This document shows, piece by piece, positions 35,099 to 43,603 of a stretch of DNA of 45,362 nucleotides; the stretch's first letter is position 1, and each line of letters begins with the position of its first letter. The stretch covers positions 1-45,362 of the forward strand of contig NZ_ASSJ01000052.1 in assembly GCF_000473895.1 (NCBI RefSeq), given 5' to 3'. Both the position numbers and the translations under genes were made by a program. The stretch comes from Rubidibacter lacunae KORDI 51-2. GTDB taxonomy: Bacteria; Cyanobacteriota; Cyanobacteriia; Cyanobacteriales; Rubidibacteraceae. Under the pieces are notes generated by a model that was not told where the DNA came from, searched no databases, and saw nothing but the letters and a program-made list of their open reading frames with translations.

Positions 35099-37183
35099 AT
35101 GACCGATCGCCGTCAGGATGCTTATGCTGTAAGGGTGGAGGCTGCCGAGCTAGCCCGCAGCCGCATGTATCCGCCCCAAGAGGCAAACGGGGATGAAGAG
35201 CGCTTTGCTGACGCTCAATATTTCATGTCCTTTACAAAAGGTCTTCCCCACAACCCTAAAACGGGACTGCTACAAGACCCCAACGATTTTGTTGAATACC
35301 GTAGAGCTATCGATGATGGCTTCATCGATCCGTTCTCCGACGAAGAGAAGGTCCGTCACGGTGCGAAGTACGAAGTTGTAAGCAGCTCTACCGCATCACT
35401 TTTTGGTGTTGATGAGGGTTTGGTCGCGTTTGTTTTCGACCTAATTGCTGAAGCACAGCTAATCGTAGACGATCCCGACAGCAGTGCTACAGATAAACAG
35501 AACGCACAAGCTGAAATCGACCGGTTAAACCAGAACCTTGAGAATTTCCGGCAATGGGAAGCTCCGACGGCAGGAGTGGTTTTCGATTTACAAGGGCCGG
35601 ACGCGCAAGCAGTGACCATGCCGCCAGCACCACCACTGCTGAATGTTAATGGCACGGAAATCAATCCCGAGCTGGTTTTTGAAATGGCCGAAGTTTATGA
35701 ACTGGCCGTTCTGCGCGACATTCCCTTTAATGATTTTGAAGAGAAGTCTCTGAATAATCCAGAAGTTGTTGATGCGATCGCGCGCCTCAACAGTCTCGAA
35801 TTTATTGATGAAGGCACGTTCAAAGTTGAGGGCAGCCGTCCGCGCAAAGTCAGTACCACGCGCAAAAATCCCAATCCTGGAGGCGAGATTGACAATCCTG
35901 CATTTGGCAAACTGGACTTGCAAACGGTCTTTCGCGGATCGTCTCCCGGTGTTGAGGTGGGACCGTATCTTTCCCAATTTTTGCTAATTGGCAATGCCGA
36001 TCTCAATGGGTTTGGTAGGATTGCCAGCGGCAAGATCGGCTACGGTGCCATCCAAATCGATCAGCGCCTGCCGGTCGCGAAGCCCGGGCTGAACTACATG
36101 CTGACGATGGACGATTACGTGAAGGTTCAGCGTGGAATCCGACCTCCTCAGGAAATATACGTCAATGACGATGGCTTGAATGCCAACCCCGAACCGCTCA
36201 CCCAACCGGCACGACGTTTCATCTCAACGCCGCGCGATTTGGCAACCTACGTTCACTACGATGCCCTTTACGAAGCATATCTCAATGCCTGCTTGATCTT
36301 GCTGGGAATGGAAACTCCCTTCGATCCGGCTTTCGATCACCTTTCCGGCGTTGGCGTGGCCGCCAGTAACCCGATAACCCGTCGCAATGCCAGTGGGTTT
36401 GCCCTTTACGGCGGTCCCCATATTCTAAATTTGGTCACCGAAGTCTCCACACGCGCCCTCAAAGCCGTTCGCTTCCAGAAATTCAGTAACCACATTCGCC
36501 TGCGCCCGGAAGCTTTAGCTGCTCGCCTCGAGGTGGTACGGCTGGCCACCTGTAACCCGATTCTGAAACAGAAACTACCGCAATCGCTATTCGACAACAT
36601 CAGCACCTTCACCCAGAAGCTGGAGGATAATGGCACCCTAGCCGAAGTGTCCGCACTTCCTGGAAGCAACGGCAGCTTCTTTTTACCAATGGCTTTTCCG
36701 GAAGGCTCGCCAATGCACCCCGCCTACGGTGCCGGTCACGCGACGGTGGCAGGTGCCTGTGTCACCATTCTCAAGGCGTTCTTCGACACCAGTGCGGTGT
36801 TGGCGCAAGATGAGGAGGGGAAAGTTGCGTTCAAGCGTTTTAAAGCGGGCGACAAAGCAGCAATCTATCGCGCGCCACAACTAGCTCACCCAAAGGATGC
36901 TCCTAATGGGGATTTGCAGGAAGAGATTAAAGATCCCCAAGAAGATCCGTCTGCAACTTTCCTTACCCTCGAAGGCGAGTTGAACAAGCTAGCGGCGAAT
37001 ATTTCCATCGGTCGCAACATGGCTGGGGTTCACTATTTCAGCGACTACTACGACAGCCTGCGGATGGGAGAGGAAATCGCGATCGGCATCTTGGAAGAGC
37101 AGGTGCTTACTTACTCTACAGATCCCTTCGTTCTCTCCGTGCCCACATTCGACGGTCAAGTCAAGAGAATAGGTCGCCGCTAA
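35099..37183 (+). CDS. Vanadium-dependent haloperoxidase
   Basis: Oxidises bromide or chloride with hydrogen peroxide to hypohalous acid at a vanadate cofactor. The 694-residue protein has an alpha-helical N-terminal half and a C-terminal PAP2-like vanadate-binding domain. Cofactor ligands by analogy with red-algal bromoperoxidase: Lys461 and Arg469 (RFQKFSNHIRLRPE), His540 and acid-base His547 in HPAYGAGHATVAGACV, Arg639 and vanadate-ligating His645 (GRNMAGVHYFSDYY). The position equal to the vanadate-binding Ser483 of the Corallina enzyme appears to be Ala545. There is no signal peptide, so it is probably cytoplasmic. Start ATG has a strong ribosome binding site. Halide specificity cannot be told from sequence. 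Divergent from the Fe-S membrane protein. Confidence 0.92.
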   Translation: MTDRRQDAYAVRVEAAELARSRMYPPQEANGDEERFADAQYFMSFTKGLPHNPKTGLLQDPNDFVEYRRAIDDGFIDPFSDEEKVRHGAKYEVVSSSTASLFGVDEGLVAFVFDLIAEAQLIVDDPDSSATDKQNAQAEIDRLNQNLENFRQWEAPTAGVVFDLQGPDAQAVTMPPAPPLLNVNGTEINPELVFEMAEVYELAVLRDIPFNDFEEKSLNNPEVVDAIARLNSLEFIDEGTFKVEGSRPRKVSTTRKNPNPGGEIDNPAFGKLDLQTVFRGSSPGVEVGPYLSQFLLIGNADLNGFGRIASGKIGYGAIQIDQRLPVAKPGLNYMLTMDDYVKVQRGIRPPQEIYVNDDGLNANPEPLTQPARRFISTPRDLATYVHYDALYEAYLNACLILLGMETPFDPAFDHLSGVGVAASNPITRRNASGFALYGGPHILNLVTEVSTRALKAVRFQKFSNHIRLRPEALAARLEVVRLATCNPILKQKLPQSLFDNISTFTQKLEDNGTLAEVSALPGSNGSFFLPMAFPEGSPMHPAYGAGHATVAGACVTILKAFFDTSAVLAQDEEGKVAFKRFKAGDKAAIYRAPQLAHPKDAPNGDLQEEIKDPQEDPSATFLTLEGELNKLAANISIGRNMAGVHYFSDYYDSLRMGEEIAIGILEEQVLTYSTDPFVLSVPTFDGQVKRIGRR

Positions 37184-37534
37184 CCATGCCCCAACCTCGC
37201 CGACCAGCGCGGGTCCGGCCGCCCCTGCGGATGCGGTTGGCGGCCGCCTCCGGCCGCCGACACCAGCGCAATACCCCCGTGCCTTTCCAACGCCCCGCTC
37301 CACCGCGTAAAATTGCGCGGACTCGACCAATGACGGCACCAGTCGTCATGCAATCACCCCAATCTATCCCGCCTTCAAGGTCACTCAGCCCGCTGGAGAA
37401 GCTAGTGGCAGTTCTCGTTCGCGCGATCCGATCTTCGGCAAAATACTTGGAAATTATTCTGAGAATGTTGTGCAAAGCCTAAAGATCGTCCCCGAGCGAT
37501 CGCCGATATCCCAACCTCAAGCCAGTGAGGAGTG
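37184..37534. other. Gap with a doubtful basic, proline-rich frame
   Basis: About 350 bp. An ATG frame of 98 codons (37186-37482) begins 2 bp after the haloperoxidase stop and encodes a very basic Pro/Arg-rich peptide with a weak helix near its end (LEKLVAVLVRAIR). It has no ribosome binding site of note and resembles GC-rich non-coding sequence (runs such as GGCCGCC), so it is not called as a gene. The uracil/xanthine-type permease promoter should lie here. Confidence 0.35.
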
Positions 37535-38833
37535 ATGAGCGACGAGCAACAGCATCTCCCGGATAGCAAGACTCAGAATGAAGTTCGGAATGTTATCGAT
37601 GCAACCGCATATCAATTTCGCTTCAAGGATATTGCTCTTGGCGCTCAGATGCTGTTTGTTGCCTTTGGAGCCCTGGTGCTGGTGCCGATCCTCGCCGGAC
37701 TGGATCCAAATGTCTCACTGTTCACCGCCGGACTGGGCACGATACTTTTCCAACTCGTGACGGGCGGCAAGGTGCCCGTATTCTTGGCTTCCTCGTTTGC
37801 ATTTATTGCACCGATTCAGCTCGGCACGCAACAGTTTGGCGTTGCCGAAACGCTGTCCGGACTAGCGGCTGCCGGCCTGCTTTATCTTGCGTTAAGCCTG
37901 GCGATCTTCTTGCGCGGTCCCCAATTTCTGACCGAACTCCTGCCACCCATTGTTACCGGGCCGGTCATCATGGTCATTGGGTTGTCCCTATCCCCGATCG
38001 CAGTCGAGATGGCCTCTCAAACCGGCGACAGCTATAGCGAAGGTGCCGCACTCGGGGTTGCGGCTGCGTCGCTTTCTGCCACCATAATGACCGCGCTTTT
38101 GGGACGCGGACGGGTTCGGTTGGTATCTATTCTCATCGGCATTGCTGCCGGCTACCTTGTAGCGATGCCCCTGGGCATGGTCGACTTCTCTGAAATTTCA
38201 ACAGCATCGTGGTTTGCCTGGCCGGATTTCACGCGACCGAAACTGCACTGGCCGTCCATCGCCTTTATCCTGCCCGTCGCGATTGCCCCCGCAATCGAAC
38301 ACTTCGGCGACATCCTCGCGATCGGAGCCGTCGCGAAAAAAGATTACCTTAACGATCCGGGCGTCCATCGCACCCTGCTCGGCGATGGACTGGCCACAAC
38401 GCTCGCGGCCTGTCTCGGCGGACCGCCCAACACAACCTATTCCGAAGTGACGGCAGCGGTTGCCCTAACGCGCAGCTTCAATCCAGCCATCATGACCTGG
38501 GCGGCAATCGCCGCGATCGCGTTGGCTTTCTTCGGCAAACTCGGCGCGATTCTGCGCACCGTTCCCGTACCGGCCATGGGCGGTATTTTGGTCGTGCTCT
38601 TCGGAACGATCGTGGTCATAGGCATCGACAGCTTGGTCAGGGCCGGGGAAGACTTGACGCGACCGCGCAACCTATCGATCGTTGCCGTTATTCTAGTCTT
38701 CGGTGTTGGCGGTTTAACCCTCAAAACCGGAACCTTTGCTCTGGAGGGAATCGGTCTGTGCGGAGTTGCCGGCCTGTTGCTCAACTGGATCCTGCCACAC
38801 CCTACAGACGACGAAAACTCATACGAGGCCTAA
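37535..38833 (+). CDS. NCS2-family uracil/xanthine permease
   Basis: Proton-coupled nucleobase importer in the inner membrane. 432 residues with about 14 transmembrane segments in two inverted 7-helix repeats. Diagnostic blocks: the substrate-contacting AIEHFGDILAIG (the glutamate and histidine of UraA's AxEHxGD region) and GGPPNTTYSEVTAAVALTR (NCS2 signature with conserved Asn-Thr-Thr and Glu), plus VPAMGGILVVLFG. UraA-like rather than a eukaryotic-type ascorbate carrier. The start is either GTG at 37532 or ATG at 37535; both sit very close to the AGGAG, and ATG is preferred. Substrate (uracil versus xanthine) is not resolved. Confidence 0.92.
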   Translation: MSDEQQHLPDSKTQNEVRNVIDATAYQFRFKDIALGAQMLFVAFGALVLVPILAGLDPNVSLFTAGLGTILFQLVTGGKVPVFLASSFAFIAPIQLGTQQFGVAETLSGLAAAGLLYLALSLAIFLRGPQFLTELLPPIVTGPVIMVIGLSLSPIAVEMASQTGDSYSEGAALGVAAASLSATIMTALLGRGRVRLVSILIGIAAGYLVAMPLGMVDFSEISTASWFAWPDFTRPKLHWPSIAFILPVAIAPAIEHFGDILAIGAVAKKDYLNDPGVHRTLLGDGLATTLAACLGGPPNTTYSEVTAAVALTRSFNPAIMTWAAIAAIALAFFGKLGAILRTVPVPAMGGILVVLFGTIVVIGIDSLVRAGEDLTRPRNLSIVAVILVFGVGGLTLKTGTFALEGIGLCGVAGLLLNWILPHPTDDENSYEA

Positions 38834-38986
38834 ACCCGACGACTTCAGCTGCTTTGCCGGAGCAAGCTTTTCCCCGACGCGATCGCCGCTCAACTGCACC
38901 AGGATTGCTTCCAGTCACCGTTTAGCGCTAAAGTCGGCAGTACCCTATTGCACCGTCTCGGCGAGCGATCGCCGCCGCCGCGCCAC

Positions 38987-39763
38987 ATGTTAGACCTGAC
39001 CGGAAAGAAAGCCCTCGTTACCGGCATTGCCAACAATCGCTCTATCGCTTGGGGCATCGCCCAGAAATTGCACGAGGCGGGAGCCGAACTCTGCATCACC
39101 TATCTTCCCGACGATCGCGGTCGCTTTGAGAAGAAAGTCGGCGACCTCGTTGCGCCCCTAAACCCAACGCTGTTCTTGCCCTGCAACGTCCAAGACGACG
39201 AGCAAATCGATGCCACCTTTGCTGCGATTGCCGATCGATGGGGCAGCTTTGATATCTTGATTCACTGCCTGGCATTTGCCAATAAAGACGAGCTGACCGG
39301 CGATTTCAGCGCCACCAGCCGCGACGGCTTCGCCACCGCCCTTGGTATCAGCGCCTACTCCTTGACCCGCCTTGCCCGCGCAGCCAAGCCCCTCATGACC
39401 GGTGGCGGCAGCATCGTGACCCTCACGTACCTCGGGAGCGTGCGCGTCATTCCCAATTACAACGTCATGGGCATTGCTAAGGCTGCCCTCGAAGCCAGCG
39501 TCCGCTACCTCGCCTCCGAACTCGGTCCCCAAGGTATCCGCGTCAACGCCATCTCTGCCGGCCCGATCCGCACCCTGGCATCGTCTGCCGTCGGCGGCAT
39601 TCTGGACATGATCCGCCACGTTGAAGAGACCGCTCCACTGCGGCGGACCGTTACCCAAGATGAAGTTGGCGGGACTGCAGCATTTCTCTGCAGCGACCTT
39701 GCTAGCGGACTGACCGGTCAGGTTCTGTACGTGGATTCTGGATATCAAATCATGGGCATGTAG
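38987..39763 (+). CDS. fabI: Enoyl-[acyl-carrier-protein] reductase (NADH), FabI
   Basis: Last reduction of each fatty-acid elongation cycle; SDR-fold tetramer. 258 residues: LTGKKALVTGIANNRSIAWG (nucleotide-binding, SIAWGIA as in FabI), HCLAFANKDEL, the catalytic pair Tyr158 and Lys165 in PNYNVMGIAKAALE, and AISAGPIRTLASSAV. The ATG at 38987 is chosen over the frame start at 38948, since MLDLTGKKALV is the family N-terminus. It is followed by an intrinsic terminator at 39798-39829. Confidence 0.96.
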   Translation: MLDLTGKKALVTGIANNRSIAWGIAQKLHEAGAELCITYLPDDRGRFEKKVGDLVAPLNPTLFLPCNVQDDEQIDATFAAIADRWGSFDILIHCLAFANKDELTGDFSATSRDGFATALGISAYSLTRLARAAKPLMTGGGSIVTLTYLGSVRVIPNYNVMGIAKAALEASVRYLASELGPQGIRVNAISAGPIRTLASSAVGGILDMIRHVEETAPLRRTVTQDEVGGTAAFLCSDLASGLTGQVLYVDSGYQIMGM

Positions 39764-40240
39764 CGTTTAAGCCCTTCTTAAGTCAACAGCGCACGATTCG
39801 CATGTATTTATTACGCATGCGACTCTTTTCGTACGTAGAGCTTTGGTAAGGAATGTGGCAATACCTTCTGTCGGTTCGCTGCAGAGACAAATGCCGAGAG
39901 CGATGCCTGAGCCCGGTAAGGGCTGCCAGGACCCCCCCCGAGGTGGATTTTCGATCTGCTGTCGCTTCAGGCTCGGACTGTCCTCACTCGATCCTCAACT
40001 GCTGCAAGAAACTTCATGATTCCTCTTTTTACGAACGGTTGGGTTGCAGAACATTATGGGGTTTGACACGTCCTTGTGGTTCGCACAATGCAAGCAACCA
40101 ATTGCAACAAAACTGAAAAATGCGGCGCGACCACGCAATTAGACTGAAATAGACTGCTTGTCAACCGCTCCGCAAGACAATCGATGCATTCGACCGCGGT
40201 GTCAAGCCGTCCAATGCAAAGCGGCAGGAGGATTCCAGCG
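39764..40240. other. Intergenic region between fabI and the aldehyde dehydrogenase
   Basis: About 480 bp. The left end holds the fabI terminator. The rest shows no recognisable gene; 87- and 103-codon frames on either strand look accidental. A Shine-Dalgarno (CAGGAGGAT, 40226-40234) lies just before the aldehyde dehydrogenase ATG. Confidence 0.4.
39798..39829 (+). terminator. Intrinsic terminator of fabI
   Basis: Arms TCGCATG (39798-39804) and CATGCGA (39816-39822) enclose an 11-nt loop and are followed at once by CTCTTTT. It lies 35 bp after the fabI stop codon. Confidence 0.6.
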
Positions 40241-41605
40241 ATGGCGATTGCAACCGTCAATCCAGCAACGGGGCAAATCGTGCGAGCGTTCGAGCCGATG
40301 GCGGCAGATGGCATCGAGACCGCGCTCGCGCGGGCGGATGCAGCCTTTGATAAGTACCGCCACACAACGTTCGATCGACGCGCTGCATGGCTGCGCGCCG
40401 CTGCCGACCTCTTGGAGCGCGACCTAGATCGCTACGCCGCACTGATGACGCTCGAGATGGGCAAGCCTGTCAAGCAGGCGATCGCCGAAGTCCAGAAATG
40501 CGCGTTGGTCTGTCGTTACTACGCCGAGCGCGGAGCCGAGTTTCTAGCCGATGAGGCAATCTCCACCGCCGCAACCCACAGCTTTATAAGCTATCAACCG
40601 ATCGGCGCAGTGCTGGCAGTCATGCCCTGGAACTTTCCGTTTTGGCAGGTGTTTCGTTTTGCCGCGCCGAACCTTATGGCCGGCAATGTCGGGTTGCTCA
40701 AACACGCCTCCAACGTGCCCCAGTGCGCGTTGGCGATTGCCGACATCCTCCGGGAAGCCGGCTTTCCCGAGGGTGCATTTCAAACACTTTTGGTTGGCGC
40801 GAGTCAAGTCGAAGCGATTCTCTCCGACCCGCGGGTTAAAGCGGCGACGTTAACCGGCAGCGAGCCAGCAGGGGCGAGTTTGGCCGCAGCAGCAGGTAAG
40901 CAGATCAAGAAAACCGTGCTCGAGCTCGGCGGCAGCGATCCGTTTGTGGTGTTGGCAAGTGCCAATTTGAAGGCCGCCGCAGCAAAGGGAACGACCGCGC
41001 GGATGCTCAATAGCGGTCAGTCCTGTATCGCTGCCAAGCGCTTTATCGTCGTTGAGCCCGTCGCCGACGAATTCCAGCAGCTGCTCGTGGAGCAGTTCGC
41101 GCGCTTGCAGGTCGGCGACCCAACACTGATGTCAACCGATGTCGGACCGCTGGCGACCGCGAGCATCATGGACGAGTTGGATGCCCAAGTCAGCGCGACG
41201 GTCGCGGCCGGCGCAACTATACTCATTGGCGGCAAGCCCGACGAGCACCCCGGCAACTACTATCCACCAACGATTCTGTGCGATATCCCGCCCGACACGC
41301 CAGCCGCGACCGAGGAATTCTTCGGACCCGTCGCATTGCTGCACCGGGTTCCCGACTTTGACGCCGCCATGAAACTTGCAAACGCGACTCCCTTAGGCTT
41401 GGGAGCCAGCGTGTGGACCGGAGACTACCGCGAACGCGAACGCGCGATCGCCGAGCTCGATGTCGGAGCGGTTTTCGTGAACGAGTTGGTCAAATCCGAC
41501 CCGCGTCTTCCCTTTGGCGGCACCAAACGGTCTGGCTACGGGCGCGAATTGTCCCGCGAGGGCATCCGCGAATTTGTCAACCTCAAGACCATATGGATTG
41601 CTTGA
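40241..41605 (+). CDS. gabD: Succinate-semialdehyde dehydrogenase
   Basis: Oxidises succinic semialdehyde to succinate; in cyanobacteria it works with 2-oxoglutarate decarboxylase in the TCA-cycle bypass or in the GABA shunt. 454 residues, the length of the cyanobacterial enzymes. Cofactor-binding PWNFPFWQVFRFAAP, Glu228 (general base, VLELGGSDPFVV), catalytic Cys262 (NSGQSCIAAKRF), and the C-terminal EFFGPVALL and NELVKSDPRLPFGGTKRSGYG. The ATG at 40241 is chosen because a strong Shine-Dalgarno precedes it; the frame is open 19 codons further upstream. Coenzyme preference is not resolved. It converges on the HEAT-repeat gene. Confidence 0.92.
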   Translation: MAIATVNPATGQIVRAFEPMAADGIETALARADAAFDKYRHTTFDRRAAWLRAAADLLERDLDRYAALMTLEMGKPVKQAIAEVQKCALVCRYYAERGAEFLADEAISTAATHSFISYQPIGAVLAVMPWNFPFWQVFRFAAPNLMAGNVGLLKHASNVPQCALAIADILREAGFPEGAFQTLLVGASQVEAILSDPRVKAATLTGSEPAGASLAAAAGKQIKKTVLELGGSDPFVVLASANLKAAAAKGTTARMLNSGQSCIAAKRFIVVEPVADEFQQLLVEQFARLQVGDPTLMSTDVGPLATASIMDELDAQVSATVAAGATILIGGKPDEHPGNYYPPTILCDIPPDTPAATEEFFGPVALLHRVPDFDAAMKLANATPLGLGASVWTGDYRERERAIAELDVGAVFVNELVKSDPRLPFGGTKRSGYGRELSREGIREFVNLKTIWIA

Positions 41606-41649
41606 GTACCCTAACGGCACTATGAGCCGGTATCTCTTTACCGGACTCT

Positions 41650-43038
41650 TTAAGAGCAACCTTGGACGGCAAACGTATGGCGAGTCTCGGTTTTCACGTC
41701 AGCCAAAGTACTTTCGATTTCGCGTGCCCGCTCGGAAGTTGGGGCGCGGTCTTGCAAGTCCTGCAGGCTCTTGCAGCCAGCCGGCAGCTTTTGCAGACTC
41801 GACAGCGCGTGCAGGCGAACGGATTTCTCATCGCAGACGGCCAGCTCGCAGAGCGGCGCGGTCGCCTGCTCCAAATAGGTGTTACCTAATGCCACAGCTA
41901 ATGCTTTCTGCAGCGACGCCGATGGCAGCGTAGCGGATGCGGATAGCTGCCGGGCAAAGGCCACGAGCACCTCGGCAGCGCGCGCGCTACTCTCGGGAGC
42001 CCGCCATCGTCCGAGTGCGATGACAATCTCTTCTACAACCGTTTTTTCTGTCGGTGATTCCTGCTCCGCGGGACCGACCGGTGCAGCTAGTTCTGCAGCA
42101 AAAATTTCCAGCGCCCGTGCTGTCTGCGCCCAACTCAGCGACTGCACTACCACTATCCGCAACTCGCAGGGCGTTCGCTGCGAGCGCAGCAACCGTGCCA
42201 GCTCGGCAACTGCCGCATCGTTGCCAATGCGTCCCAAGGCGATCGCGGCTTGGTGGCAGACCGTATGGTCGAGGTCGTATAGCAGTGGCTGTAGACGAGC
42301 AACTAAATCCCACTCCTCCGGGTCGGCCACAAAGCTCAGCCCGGAAATTGCTTCGCGTCGGACGCGGGGGTCGAGGTCCTGCAGTGCAGAAATTGCTACC
42401 GGCGGGACGCGCGGGTCGTGGAAGCTGCACAATGCCTCGACGGCCGTCGCACGGATGATCGGCAGCGAGTCGTCGGCCGCACTCAACAGCGGCGAGATCG
42501 TTGCCGGACGACGAATCCACGCCAGTGCCTGAGCAGCCAGTAGCCGCATGCGATCGTCCGGTGCGGCTAGCAACTCGGCCAGGGCAGACACTGCCGAATC
42601 GCCAAATTCGGAGAGCGTGCGCGCTGCCGTAATGGCTAATTCTTCATCCTCAGTCGCGATCGCCAACTCCACTAATGCTAAAACCACGCGCGGGTCGTCA
42701 AAGCCGGCCAAGATCCTTACGGCGTACCATCGCAGCTCCAGTTCCGCATCTTCGTCTTCGACGAATTCCAGTAAGGGCGCGATCGCGGCATCTCCAAACT
42801 TCGCAAACACTTTTGCCACGTCCCACCGTAGTTGAAAGTCTCCTGCTTGCAGAACCTGCAGTGCGAGATCTAGAGCACGCGATCGCTCCGCTATAGTTGG
42901 CACGATGCCCTGACGCCAATCGCCTGCCCGAGCAAAGGGGCTGTCACAATCCCACGGCAGCGCTTGCAGGTACTGTCCGACAGCTACCCAATCCTGCCGT
43001 TCGCCAGCCGCCGCCGCTTTTTTGAGGAGATTTGACAT
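41650..43038 (-). CDS. HEAT-repeat protein
   Basis: A 462-residue protein made almost wholly of helical pairs. At least eight HEAT-like repeats can be traced from about residue 60 to 430, for example LRWYAVRILAGFDDPRVVLALVELA, TAARTLSEFGDSAVSALAELL, IRATAVEALCSFHDPRVPPVA, VRREAISGLSF and VCHQAAIALGRIGNDAAVAELA, each with the D/N and R positions of the class. The resemblance to PBS-lyase-type repeats of cyanobacteria is likely, but there is no phycobilin-lyase-specific motif, so the partner is unknown. The start at 43038 (MSNLLKKAAAAGERQDW) is chosen over frame start 43191 because upstream residues are irregular. Transcribed leftward, converging on the aldehyde dehydrogenase. Confidence 0.88.
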   Translation of the reverse strand: MSNLLKKAAAAGERQDWVAVGQYLQALPWDCDSPFARAGDWRQGIVPTIAERSRALDLALQVLQAGDFQLRWDVAKVFAKFGDAAIAPLLEFVEDEDAELELRWYAVRILAGFDDPRVVLALVELAIATEDEELAITAARTLSEFGDSAVSALAELLAAPDDRMRLLAAQALAWIRRPATISPLLSAADDSLPIIRATAVEALCSFHDPRVPPVAISALQDLDPRVRREAISGLSFVADPEEWDLVARLQPLLYDLDHTVCHQAAIALGRIGNDAAVAELARLLRSQRTPCELRIVVVQSLSWAQTARALEIFAAELAAPVGPAEQESPTEKTVVEEIVIALGRWRAPESSARAAEVLVAFARQLSASATLPSASLQKALAVALGNTYLEQATAPLCELAVCDEKSVRLHALSSLQKLPAGCKSLQDLQDRAPTSERAREIESTLADVKTETRHTFAVQGCS

Positions 43039-43603
43039 CGTCGCTCTTTTGCAATTTTCTGCACCGACTGCTCGCGACATCCGAGTATTAATTCGCATCG
43101 GTTTTCCTACTCTAATCGCTTTCCTCAACCCATCGCGATCCCTGAACCGGTGACCGTCTCCCCCACAATGTTGCACGTGCAATTCCTGCATGCAAATGCC
43201 TCATAGCACTCAGAAAAATGTATTCAAATTGACCAAGATCGGAGAACCGTGCGCCCAGAATGCGGTCGGCGGCCGACCCGATTTGCCTTTTCGGCCGAAA
43301 CGCGAGACATCATCATCACCTGGGAGCTGAAGGCTCTCGGGTGTTTATCCCGACGTCCACTGAGTGATGGTCTTGCCGACAACCAATGTGCCGCTCGCGT
43401 TAGCAAGCGTTGCTGCTGGAGTTTGCAGTCAAAAAGCGAATCGCCTGCAGTGTTGGGCGGACTCCATAACCGACTTTATTGGCATGCAGGTGTTTCTATT
43501 TCCGGCGAATAGTGGTAACCTTGGCAATCTAGTACATTTAAACTGAACTCAACGCGTCTTTTGCCTGAGGCAAGCGCGCTTGGATCGCAATTGGGTTGCA
43601 CTA
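43039..43603. other. Divergent region between HEAT-repeat gene and sbcD
   Basis: About 565 bp containing the promoters of two divergent genes. An 87-codon frame at 43249-43512 is Cys/Arg-rich and unconvincing. No strong hairpin or repeat was seen. Confidence 0.35.

Noticed and set aside
37186-37482. A basic, proline-rich 98-codon frame just after the haloperoxidase
   Set aside because: GC-rich low-complexity translation with no ribosome binding site; its position 2 bp after a stop is not enough.
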